Shown here piece by piece: positions 1 to 6,814 of a stretch of DNA of 10,037 nucleotides (within the stretch, counting starts at the first letter, position 1; the number at the start of each line of letters is the position of its first letter). Source of the stretch: Alistipes sp. UBA943 (GTDB taxonomy: Bacteria > Bacteroidota > Bacteroidia > Bacteroidales > Rikenellaceae). The position numbers and the translations under genes were made by a program. The stretch covers positions 3,453 to 13,489 of the forward strand of contig DBDB01000022.1 in assembly GCA_002293345.1 (NCBI GenBank), written 5' to 3'. Below the pieces are notes generated by a model. That model did not search any database and was not told the DNA's origin. It was given only the letters and a program-made list of their open reading frames with translations.

Positions 1-38
1 CGGGGCTCTCTCTTTTTTGTCCTTTTTGGATGTGTAGA

Positions 39-1637
39 CTAAAAATACTTATTGCGCAGGTCCTTCACCTCTGCCACCTGGCTCAATGCAGGGGCAAGTT
101 GTTGTTGCATGGCCTGTTGCATTGTCGAAATCAAACGTGTACGTTCGGCCTCGGCTGTCACGGGTTCCGTTGCGTCGGCCGGCACAATGTCCGTAACCAC
201 AAACATGTAGATACCCGTTTGTCCCTTGATAGGATTCGACGGCACGTTCGTCTCGGTAGTGGCGGCAATGGCTCCGGATACACGGGGCTCCATGCCCAAT
301 CCGTTGATAAAGAAGGAGTTGTAATTCACATTCTCGAACGTCTCGGGTTGTTTGTGTGTATCGGCAGCCACCTGATCGATCGTCTTACCTCGCATCCCGG
401 CGGCATACGCCTGGTACTTCTTCTCCTTCGTCACCTCGTCACGGATCGTGCGCTCGACTTTCGTCAAAGGTGCATATTCGTGGTTGTCGATACCGGTCAC
501 CACCGCCACGACAAACGTATCGCCCCCCACAGCCATCACCGGTGACACAGCACCTGCCTTGGCATTGTTCACCCAACGTACCAATTCACGTGAATCGGTC
601 AATCCGCCTACCACACGTTGATCTTGCGTCAGGGTAGCCTGGTGCGTCCTGATGCTATCCGCCTCGGCAGCCGCGTTAAACGCCTCGAACGACCCCTTGG
701 CATTCATCGCAAAGGTGTTCGCTTGTGTATGCACCTGTCGGCGTGTGGCGGAGGAAACCTCTACCGGCAATGCCAACAAACTATCGAGTTCCCGTTGCGC
801 CTCGACCTCATCCAATCCCAATGCCTCCACGCTCTCACGTGCCTGTTGGTGCGCCGCTGCCTGATCGGCCTCGCTCGGAAGCGAATGGAAAGTCGCATAA
901 ACAATCGTGCGGGAAGGTTGCTGCTTGAAACGTGCCTTGTGCTCCCTATAATACGTCTCGATCTCCTGTCGCGTGGGGGCGTAGAGTGTATCGGGAATGT
1001 TGCTGTACCGCTCGCCGGCCCACATGCCGTTGAAAGATTTACTGCCGATAGCCATCGCACGTTCCACTTCCAGACGGTTGGCATAGACACCCAACTCCAC
1101 CAGACGTCCATATTTCATCGCCTGACGCTCCTTCATCACGCCATCGACCAACTCGCTCCACGCCATCTCCATCTCGGGAGCGCCCTGTGCGCGTTGCAGG
1201 AACTCGGAAACCGCATCCCGATCGAACATTCCCGTCTCAGGATTCGTAAAATACATCGCCATCGTGGGAGAGAACTCCTGACCCGAAATCAACCGCGCAC
1301 GTTCGGCATCCGTCACGCGAATACCCGCTTTCGTGAATCCCGGTGCAAACACGCGGTCAGCCATGATCCTGCTCCATGCCATTTCGGCCATCTGGGCGCT
1401 CTCCTCATCGTTCTGAGGCGATCCGTAACGACGTTGAATGCCGTCCAGCGTCTCGGCATACTCCGAATAGGGGATCGTCTGCCCGTCCATCGTGCCGACC
1501 TTGGGATCGCCGCCACGCATACCGAGCGCCTGCATCACCGAGTCGTCCAACGTGACGATAAACGCCAAAAGCGCCACCGCGATGATGATCGACAGGATCC
1601 AACCGAATTTCGTCCGCAATGTATTCAAACTTGCCAT
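39..1637 (-). CDS. ppiD: PpiD/SurA-type membrane-anchored periplasmic folding factor, apparently without the parvulin domain
   Basis: A 532-residue protein with a short cytoplasmic N-terminus (MASLNTLRTKFG), one membrane anchor at about residues 11-31 and the rest in the periplasm. Residues about 45-240 match the SurA_N-type chaperone domain of Bacteroidota PpiD proteins: a VGTMDGQTI segment, then long helices, then a TNPETGMFDRDAV segment. Residues about 315-390 (GGLTDSRELVRW, AGAVSPVM, FVVAVVTG) match the C-terminal rotamase-like lobe of the same family. Family members I recall from Bacteroides are near 700 residues with a catalytic parvulin domain between these parts; here only a helical linker of roughly 75 residues (about 240-315) is present, so isomerase activity is doubtful. 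The protein probably helps secreted and outer-membrane proteins fold after leaving Sec. It is the last gene seen in the operon, 47 bp after the CNNM gene. The ATG at 1637 puts the anchor in the expected place. Family assignment is firm; the symbol is by family. Confidence 0.85.
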   Translation of the reverse strand: MASLNTLRTKFGWILSIIIAVALLAFIVTLDDSVMQALGMRGGDPKVGTMDGQTIPYSEYAETLDGIQRRYGSPQNDEESAQMAEMAWSRIMADRVFAPGFTKAGIRVTDAERARLISGQEFSPTMAMYFTNPETGMFDRDAVSEFLQRAQGAPEMEMAWSELVDGVMKERQAMKYGRLVELGVYANRLEVERAMAIGSKSFNGMWAGERYSNIPDTLYAPTRQEIETYYREHKARFKQQPSRTIVYATFHSLPSEADQAAAHQQARESVEALGLDEVEAQRELDSLLALPVEVSSATRRQVHTQANTFAMNAKGSFEAFNAAAEADSIRTHQATLTQDQRVVGGLTDSRELVRWVNNAKAGAVSPVMAVGGDTFVVAVVTGIDNHEYAPLTKVERTIRDEVTKEKKYQAYAAGMRGKTIDQVAADTHKQPETFENVNYNSFFINGLGMEPRVSGAIAATTETNVPSNPIKGQTGIYMFVVTDIVPADATEPVTAEAERTRLISTMQQAMQQQLAPALSQVAEVKDLRNKYF

Positions 1638-1684
1638 ATCTTGTCTGTTTTAATTTTCTCGTGGTGCGAAGATACTAATTATTT
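1638..1684 (-). promoter_or_regulatory. A/T-rich spacer before ppiD with a candidate Bacteroidota promoter -7 element
   Basis: This is the longest gap between genes in the window. Read on the minus strand it contains TATCTTCGCACC (TATCTTCG at 1674-1667), one mismatch from the Bacteroidota sigma-A -7 consensus TAnnTTTG, about 29 nt before the ppiD ATG. I see no clear TTTG at the expected -33 spacing, where the sequence is an A/T run overlapping the end of the CNNM gene. The last bases before the start, AAAACAGACAAGAT, are A-rich, as is common in this phylum in place of a Shine-Dalgarno sequence. It may add a second transcript for ppiD alone, or may be only a spacer. Confidence 0.35.
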
Positions 1685-2944
1685 TTATTTTTTGATCACC
1701 TTCGCGATATCCAATCGTGAACGGGTACGTTTCAGGATCTTTATCTCCAACTCGTCCGACTGCAACGTCTCACCCACAGGGGGGAGTCCCTCGAAATGAA
1801 AAATAATATACCCCGCCAACGTCTCGTACTCATCGCTCTCGGGGATTCCCAACGCATACTTCTCGTTCAGATACTCCACCTCCAGACGACACGAGAAAAT
1901 CCACTCCCCGTCGCCGACCGGCTTCTCCGTCAAATCGGGTGTGTCGTGTTCATCCTCGATCTCTCCGAAGATCTGTTCCAACGCGTCCTCCAACGAGATC
2001 AATCCCGCTGTGCCGCCAAACTCGTCGATCACCACGGCGATACTCCTTTGGCGGCGGATGAGGGTCTGCATGAGCGCCTGCAACGGCATCGTCTCCGGTA
2101 CGAACGGCACCTCTTTGAGGACCTCCTGAATCGTATCCGGGCAACGGAACAGCGATTTCGAGTTGACATACCCGATGACGTTGTCGATGCTGCCCTGCCA
2201 CACAAAAATACGTGAATATTTCGTCTCGGCGAACCGACGCGTCAACTCCTCCACCGAGGTATTATCCATGTCGATCGCCTCCATATCCACACGCGGGATC
2301 AAACAGTCGCGTACCCGAAGGTCGGCGAAATCCAGTGCGTTTTGGAAAATCTTGATCTCGTTTTCAGTCTCCTGAGGTGCTTCGGATGCCGTGTTGAAGA
2401 GGCTCGTCAGGTCCGCACGGTCGAATACCGGGGCGATCTCACGGCGTTTCGTCCGGTTGCCGAAGAGCCACAGGATCCCCTGAGCAAGCCATGTCACCAA
2501 TCGTGCGATCGGAAACAGCAGCAGGTAGAAGAAAAAGATGATCGGCGAAAAAAACTTGTAGTAGAAATTGGGGCGTGTCCGTGCCACCGATTTGGGTAAA
2601 AACTCAGCCAGAAAGATGATGATCAGTGTCGATACGACGGACTCCAGCAGTACGGATCCCTTTTCGGCCAGGTCGTGCCAACCGAGCGCACCGAACAGGG
2701 AGCGCAACGCAATGGACATCGAGAGTGAAAATACAACCAACGCAATATTGTTACCCACCAGGATGGTGGTGATATACTGCCCCGGACGGCGGGCGAAGAG
2801 TCCCGCAATGTAGTTGAACGTACGGCTCTGCTTGCGGTCGATCTCCAAACGGAGGCGGTTGCCGGTCGTGAAGGCGATCTCCATCCCCGAGAAAAACGCG
2901 GAGAGGAGTACCATCACAACGATCATTATCAACGAAGTAACCAT
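1685..2944 (-). CDS. CNNM/CorC-HlyC family membrane protein with CBS pair (hemolysin-related, GldE-like)
   Basis: A 419-residue inner-membrane protein with the full domain set of the family. The CNNM (DUF21) domain has hydrophobic segments at about 3-25, 57-80, 98-121 and 131-162 and the conserved FSGMEIAF, VGNNIA and AEFLPKS motifs. A pair of CBS domains follows at about 211-270 (DCLIPRVDMEAI) and 273-330 (VVIDEFGGTAGLI, then the acidic ALEQIFGEIEDEHD). A CorC_HlyC domain ends the protein at about 342-418. Relatives are linked to Mg2+/Co2+ efflux, and CBS pairs in the family bind adenine nucleotides. A Bacteroidota paralogue, GldE, is tied to gliding, but nothing here (no gldD, no other gld gene) supports that role. 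The start lies 4 nt after the lptC stop, so the two are probably translationally coupled. 'Hemolysin' is an old family name and does not imply haemolysis. The transported ion is not determined by the sequence. Confidence 0.93.
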   Translation of the reverse strand: MVTSLIMIVVMVLLSAFFSGMEIAFTTGNRLRLEIDRKQSRTFNYIAGLFARRPGQYITTILVGNNIALVVFSLSMSIALRSLFGALGWHDLAEKGSVLLESVVSTLIIIFLAEFLPKSVARTRPNFYYKFFSPIIFFFYLLLFPIARLVTWLAQGILWLFGNRTKRREIAPVFDRADLTSLFNTASEAPQETENEIKIFQNALDFADLRVRDCLIPRVDMEAIDMDNTSVEELTRRFAETKYSRIFVWQGSIDNVIGYVNSKSLFRCPDTIQEVLKEVPFVPETMPLQALMQTLIRRQRSIAVVIDEFGGTAGLISLEDALEQIFGEIEDEHDTPDLTEKPVGDGEWIFSCRLEVEYLNEKYALGIPESDEYETLAGYIIFHFEGLPPVGETLQSDELEIKILKRTRSRLDIAKVIKK

Positions 2945-2948
2945 ATCG

Positions 2949-3518
2949 CTAAGTCGCTATACTGTCCGGTTGTTCCGTCGGTTCGGTGTCGACCAACATC
3001 CGTCCCTTGATGCGGCGGAAGGTCCAGTTCTTGAACTCCTGATCGGACTCGAATCCCTCGACGATCATATCGCCGCGGCCGGCCCCCTGCACGATGCGCG
3101 TATCGACGTTCGACCAGACGCGTCCCGTCTGTTCGTTCCAGAAGATCTGTTGGGTATGCATCTCCTGACCGTCCGATTTGCGGATCACCACGTTACCCTT
3201 CGCCTCCCACAGGCGGCGGTCGGGGTAGTTGATCGCGTAGTTGGCCGTCAGGTGGGTGTCCACCACGTCGAGCGAATCTTTCAGGTAGGTCGTAATGTCG
3301 ATCCCCTCGCGAAACTCACGATAGGGTTCCTGTGCCAACGAATATCCCTCCACCAACGGTGCGGAAAACTTGTAAGACATCCGTCCCGCTTCGGAGACCT
3401 TCATCGTCATGTTCTCGCTGAAATCGGTCATGAGCGCATCGTCACCGCCCTCATCCGCATCCTTCGACGCACACGAGACAAACAACAGCAACGCACCTAT
3501 CCAAAAAACAACCCTCAT
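2949..3518 (-). CDS. lptC: LptC, LPS-export bridge protein, probable lipoprotein form
   Basis: A 189-residue exported protein. The N-terminus MRVVFWIGALLLFVSC is a short lipoprotein-type signal with the acceptor cysteine at residue 16, so the protein is probably lipid-anchored rather than held by the transmembrane helix of enterobacterial LptC. The body is a run of short beta-strands of the LptC/OstA-like fold: LTANYAINYPDRRLWEAKGN, then VVIRKSDGQEMHTQQIFWNE, then RIVQ and GFESDQEF. The pattern 'WEAKGNVV...LxW...IWS...GFESDxxF' is typical of Bacteroidota LptC. In the known pathway LptC receives lipopolysaccharide from the LptB2FG ATPase and hands it to the periplasmic LptA bridge; no other lpt gene is in the window. 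The ATG directly follows the TAG of the TPR gene with no gap, and the stop is 4 nt before the CNNM gene. The signal peptide fixes the start. Confidence 0.88.
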   Translation of the reverse strand: MRVVFWIGALLLFVSCASKDADEGGDDALMTDFSENMTMKVSEAGRMSYKFSAPLVEGYSLAQEPYREFREGIDITTYLKDSLDVVDTHLTANYAINYPDRRLWEAKGNVVIRKSDGQEMHTQQIFWNEQTGRVWSNVDTRIVQGAGRGDMIVEGFESDQEFKNWTFRRIKGRMLVDTEPTEQPDSIAT

Positions 3519-3521
3519 CTA
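3516..3521 (-). other. Zero-gap TAGATG junction between TPR gene and lptC
   Basis: Read on the minus strand, the stop TAG of the TPR gene (3521-3519) is followed at once by the ATG of lptC (3518-3516). No separate leader for lptC exists, so its ribosome entry must lie within the end of the TPR gene or depend on termination there. This supports translational coupling of the two. Confidence 0.9.
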
Positions 3522-4856
3522 TCGGGCGCGTACCGTCGTGGTGATACCGCGGGCCGCGCCGCAGGTCACGGTGTAACGGCTGCCCTCACCCAACTCGTGA
3601 AAGAACAGATCCTCGCGGCTCGGGAAGGCCGCATGGTAACGTCCCATCAGTTCACGTGCCGTGGATGCGTAGGTCGCGTCGCCTGACAGCAAGTTAGCCG
3701 CTTGAGCCATCGCGTCGTATGCCACCCAGTAGTTTGCCTGCCCGTCCACACCGCCGCAACCGGCGGCGGAGGCGGCATAGGCTTGAGCCAATGCGAACAA
3801 CGCCATGCCGTTGTTCGAGTCGAGGCCCCGGGCCTCGACAGCCGCCTCCGCCGCCGCAGATGTACGACCCATGGCCAACTCAACCTTGGAAAGCGCCAAC
3901 AGCAATTCGACACGCTCTTTGGCATCGCTCTCCTTGGCCAACGTCTCACGAAGGTATTGACCCGCCTTCGTGTAATCGCCCGCTGCAAAGAAGCCGTTCG
4001 CCAACTGACGTGCCGTCTCCGACGAGGGAGACAACGCGTAATATCGTTCTGCCGTCGTCAAGAAGAACTCGGACGAGCATCCGGCGCGTCCCAACAGCGA
4101 TACCGCCTGGCGATGCAACTGCACATCGTCCGGTGCGGCGGCCAATCGCGGACGGAACATGGACTCCAGATTGTCGCAACTCGCCACACCGCTCGTACCG
4201 AACAACGTGTCGAACTTCTCTCCATTTGCCTTCACCGCGGGATCCTCACTCTCGAAAATCGGCACCAACCGTTCATACTCTTTCAGCACCACGTCGGGAT
4301 ACACGTCGCCCGCCGCGTAATCGTCCGTCACGTTCTTGAAGTGGATCAACGCCACCTCCGAAAGGTTACCGTATCCCGATGCCAAGCCTGCCTCGATCGC
4401 CTCGTTGTACATTTTTTTCACCCCCTCGCGATCCCCCGGATTGAAGGCCAGGTATTCACCCGCCTTGCGATCCAACACGTACGCCTTGCCATAGTTCGGA
4501 CTGTCGGCGAAGTGCTGCACCCGCAAATCATAGATCAACATCAACGAGTCCAACATCACCTTCTTCTCATCCAGCGACTTGGCACGTTGCACCTTGCTCG
4601 AATAGACCTGTGCACCACGGATGAAGGTCGCTTCGGATGCCTTGGGGGCGGCGGTCATCAGTTTCTGGAAATAGCCCGTCGCGGCAACATAATCACGCGT
4701 GTCAACCGCCTCTTTCAAGAGGTTGCTCGTCAGGATATTCTCACGACGCTCCTCCTCCGTGTCTCCCCATACGGCGTAGCGCGGATCGCTGAAATCCTGT
4801 GCCTTGACACACACCGCTGCCAGCAAAAAAATCGTAGCAAAAAGAATCTTTTTCAT
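3519..4856 (-). CDS. Secreted tetratricopeptide-repeat protein of unknown function
   Basis: A 445-residue protein with a classical signal peptide (MKKILFATIFLLAAVCVKAQ, cleavage likely after the Ala-Gln at 19-20) and no further membrane segment, so it is probably periplasmic or bound to the outer membrane. The mature part is almost all helical, with TPR-like helix pairs visible at about 42-75, 140-175, 240-275, 280-310 (ANGFFAAGDYTKAGQYLRET), 315-346 (SKVELAMGRTSAAAEAA) and 350-400. The C-terminus closes with a conserved-looking FPSREDLFFHELGEG and a TTTVR tail. From memory, similar signal-peptide TPR proteins sit between an OM barrel gene and lptC in other Bacteroidota. A scaffold or assembly role in the outer envelope is inferred from context only. 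The gene lies 19 nt after the barrel gene, and its leader is an A/T-rich stretch (TTAAAAAAATATCAAATATT). Confidence 0.85.
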   Translation of the reverse strand: MKKILFATIFLLAAVCVKAQDFSDPRYAVWGDTEEERRENILTSNLLKEAVDTRDYVAATGYFQKLMTAAPKASEATFIRGAQVYSSKVQRAKSLDEKKVMLDSLMLIYDLRVQHFADSPNYGKAYVLDRKAGEYLAFNPGDREGVKKMYNEAIEAGLASGYGNLSEVALIHFKNVTDDYAAGDVYPDVVLKEYERLVPIFESEDPAVKANGEKFDTLFGTSGVASCDNLESMFRPRLAAAPDDVQLHRQAVSLLGRAGCSSEFFLTTAERYYALSPSSETARQLANGFFAAGDYTKAGQYLRETLAKESDAKERVELLLALSKVELAMGRTSAAAEAAVEARGLDSNNGMALFALAQAYAASAAGCGGVDGQANYWVAYDAMAQAANLLSGDATYASTARELMGRYHAAFPSREDLFFHELGEGSRYTVTCGAARGITTTVRAR

Positions 4857-4875
4857 ATGAATATTTGATATTTTT

Positions 4876-6237
4876 TTAATCGTACTTGGGCCGCATGAAC
4901 CAATAATCCTCCCCGAACAGCGTCACGCCCACAGCAAACTTGAAGTACATCTGACGCACCATGCCGAGACCCTGGTTCAACATGTGTAACGAACCCCGCT
5001 GTCCGAACTCCACACCCACATCCACGGACGAGGCTCCCAATACGTTCAATTTGCGCAACGGGATCCCCAGTCCCAACGTGACGGCATATTCGTCCACCTG
5101 TCGCCCGCCGAACGTCTGGTGGAACGTGCCGTAGCGCGCTCCCGCACGGTATGACCATCGCTTCAGCATATTCCGTATATCCGTGCGGTTGGGCGTGTAC
5201 TCGAATCCCAATTTCACGGTACTCGTATTCACGTACCTCACATCCACCCCCGCCACGGTACGGTCCACTTGCGAATTACCCCGCCCCCAATCACGGTATA
5301 CATAATCCACGCCAACACCCACTTTGGACGTCGCGTAAAATACACCGGCAGCGATCTGTTGCGGCAGGCGAACCTCGCGACGCGTCGTGTCCGCCATCGC
5401 CACGTTCGCCAACATCGCGTCCGTCTCCACACGACGCGTGTAACGCGGATGCAGGTCGCCACCCAGATCGTACGTCGCACCGATCGTCAGCATGCGCCGC
5501 CGCTCCCGGTTCAAAATAGGCGACCACTGTAAACCTACCTGTCCCTTGAATCGCGAAATGGTGTAACGCTCCGTTCCAACGGCACTCGCGATCACGCCGC
5601 CACCCACAATATTCTCCAATACCGACATGCGGTACGTCCTGTCCAGTCCGCCCCAATAGTACTGCCCCGCCACACCGAGCGAGAATCCCTTGAAGATCTC
5701 CCAACCGATGCCGAGTTTCACCTCCGTCACGTCACCATCGCCGTCCCACTGCTGCTGCACGCGGCCGATCTCCCCCCACGTCAACGGATCCTCCACCTCG
5801 CGGCGCATCCGGTAACCCGTCGAACTGTAGGGCGTCAAACTAAATCCCATACCCAACCCCTTCGCCAGTGGCACTTGGATCGCTATGTCGTGAAAATTGA
5901 ATGTCGTGTTGCTCGTGCGCAGCAACTCTCCGTTCTGGCGCTGTGCGTTATAAAAGTTCGTCCCTTCGACACCCAAGTCGAACAGCAAACTTTTCGGCAC
6001 CGCCGAGCTGTGTGCCGCAGGGTTCAGCAGATTGATGCCGCCCGGGACGATACCCATCGCTCCGCGTACCGCCACACCCACACCGCCCATCGAACGTGTC
6101 GACAAGGTTCCCGGCGTGTGCATCTCGCCCAGTCCGTACATCGAATACGGAGAAAAAGTATTACGGCTGCCCTGTGCCCATACCAAGCACGGAAGCAACA
6201 CGAAAACCACACTATAAATTATCCTGCGAAGACGCAT
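4876..6237 (-). CDS. Outer-membrane beta-barrel protein, FadL-like architecture, function unknown
   Basis: A 453-residue protein with a signal peptide (RLRR n-region, hydrophobic core to LPCLVWAQ, cleavage about residue 22). The mature protein opens with NTFSPYSMYGLGEM and a small-residue stretch with NPAA (about 40-76), a pattern seen in Bacteroidota barrels related to FadL-type transporters. Amphipathic alternating strands follow to the end, for example EVKLGIGWEIFKGFSLGVAG, VGVGVDYVYRDW, VKLGFEYTPN and YFKFAVGVTLF. The protein ends in a short tail, GEDYWFMRPKYD, after the last strand. I cannot assign a substrate. The start codon lies 26 nt inside the coaX gene; the next Met (residue 33) would lose the signal peptide, so the overlapping ATG is the credible start. 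Its place upstream of a secreted TPR protein and lptC suggests it acts in outer-membrane transport or assembly, by context. Confidence 0.85.
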   Translation of the reverse strand: MRLRRIIYSVVFVLLPCLVWAQGSRNTFSPYSMYGLGEMHTPGTLSTRSMGGVGVAVRGAMGIVPGGINLLNPAAHSSAVPKSLLFDLGVEGTNFYNAQRQNGELLRTSNTTFNFHDIAIQVPLAKGLGMGFSLTPYSSTGYRMRREVEDPLTWGEIGRVQQQWDGDGDVTEVKLGIGWEIFKGFSLGVAGQYYWGGLDRTYRMSVLENIVGGGVIASAVGTERYTISRFKGQVGLQWSPILNRERRRMLTIGATYDLGGDLHPRYTRRVETDAMLANVAMADTTRREVRLPQQIAAGVFYATSKVGVGVDYVYRDWGRGNSQVDRTVAGVDVRYVNTSTVKLGFEYTPNRTDIRNMLKRWSYRAGARYGTFHQTFGGRQVDEYAVTLGLGIPLRKLNVLGASSVDVGVEFGQRGSLHMLNQGLGMVRQMYFKFAVGVTLFGEDYWFMRPKYD

Positions 6238-6814
6238 AAGCCGCTATTCTGTTCAATCCCACCAAAACCAACTCGGGAAGTACAAATATCGTATTTTTAA
6301 TTCTTTTTGCAAACAAATCTGCATCGCCGCCCGTAAAAATCACGGTCGTGTCGGCAGCCAACCCATGCAGATACCCCTCCACCTCGTACGTGATGCCGTC
6401 TACCACCCCATGCTCGATCGCGTCGCGCGTCGGGGCAGATTGAGTCTCGATCAGTTCGTTCAGCGCCCGTAGCCTCATCCCCATGCCCGGCGAGATGGCG
6501 CCCCCTATGAAGGTGCCATCTCGCCGTACGCGGTCGAACGTGATCGCAGTGCCAAAATCGACGATGAACAGCTCCCGCTCCGGATACAGCGCCAGCGCCC
6601 CGACGCAACCCGCGATGCGGTCGAGACCCATCGTCGGGTAGGTGCCGCGGAGCGGCACCTCGGTTTCGCGCGTCAGCACGAAAGCGTCGGGGCGCTGGCG
6701 CATGAATGCCTCCACATCCGCTCCATCCTCCAGCACGCCGCTCTCCACAAGACGGTCATCCTCAAAGACCCCGTACTTGACCCGTGTGTTCCCTATGTCT
6801 AAAACCACCCTCAT
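6212..6814 (-). CDS. coaX: Type III pantothenate kinase, short form
   Basis: CoaX phosphorylates pantothenate with ATP in the first step of coenzyme A synthesis, in the cytoplasm. The ASKHA-fold motifs are present: the DIGNT phosphate loop at residues 6-10 right after the start, TMGLDR at 61-66 with the aspartate expected to act as catalytic base (D65), DFGTAIT at 86-92, GGAISPGM at 104-111, GVVDGI at 136-141, and TGGDA at 161-165. The protein is only 200 residues, against about 240-260 for most CoaX. The missing part, about 35-40 residues, lies between residues 40 and 60, where the usual beta-strand/helix segment with a Ser-Ser-Val-type motif should be. All other motifs are intact, so it is probably active, though this is not shown. 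The ATG overlaps the mfd stop as ATGA, and the 3' end overlaps the barrel gene by 26 nt. Confidence 0.93.
   Translation of the reverse strand: MRVVLDIGNTRVKYGVFEDDRLVESGVLEDGADVEAFMRQRPDAFVLTRETEVPLRGTYPTMGLDRIAGCVGALALYPERELFIVDFGTAITFDRVRRDGTFIGGAISPGMGMRLRALNELIETQSAPTRDAIEHGVVDGITYEVEGYLHGLAADTTVIFTGGDADLFAKRIKNTIFVLPELVLVGLNRIAAYASSQDNL
6811..6814 (-). other. ATGA stop/start overlap, mfd-coaX
   Basis: On the minus strand the four bases ATGA hold both the coaX start (ATG, from 6814) and the mfd stop (TGA, 6813-6811). Such an overlap usually means that coaX translation re-initiates on ribosomes finishing mfd, and it supports one shared transcript. Only a weak purine run (GAGCGAG) precedes the start, within the end of mfd. 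Confidence 0.9.

Noticed and set aside
1..38. A-rich and AG-rich stretch after the ppiD stop, considered as a transcription terminator.
   Set aside because: I find no inverted repeat followed by a T-run on the minus strand, and the region is cut by the window edge.
618..1799. Long open frame on the plus strand (393 codons) antisense to ppiD and the end of the CNNM gene.
   Set aside because: The translation is rich in Arg, His, Leu and Cys with no domain-like pattern, and it runs across two well-recognised genes. It is a codon-bias shadow of G+C-rich minus-strand genes.
1685..2944. Considered as gliding protein GldE or a haemolysin virulence factor.
   Set aside because: The CNNM-CBS-CorC layout is shared by the wider family, there are no gld genes nearby, and the haemolysin label is historical.
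2814..3686. Plus-strand open frame (290 codons) across lptC and flanks.
   Set aside because: It is antisense to three real genes, and no recognisable fold or start context is present.
3702..4868. Long open frame on the plus strand (388 codons) covering most of the TPR gene.
   Set aside because: It mirrors the TPR gene almost exactly, has low-complexity Arg/His/Gln composition and no signal or motif. The minus-strand product has a clear signal peptide and repeats.
4857..4875. A/T-rich near-palindrome (ATATCAAATATTCATAT on the minus strand) before the TPR gene, considered as an operator or promoter.
   Set aside because: Only 19 nt separate the genes, the symmetry is imperfect and A/T-driven, and the stretch is explained as a normal Bacteroidota initiation leader.
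4853..5158. Minus-strand open frame of 101 codons inside the barrel gene, ending beside the TPR start.
   Set aside because: It is an alternate frame of the C-terminal half of the barrel gene, with no independent start signal. The barrel frame shows alternating beta-strand pattern to its own stop.
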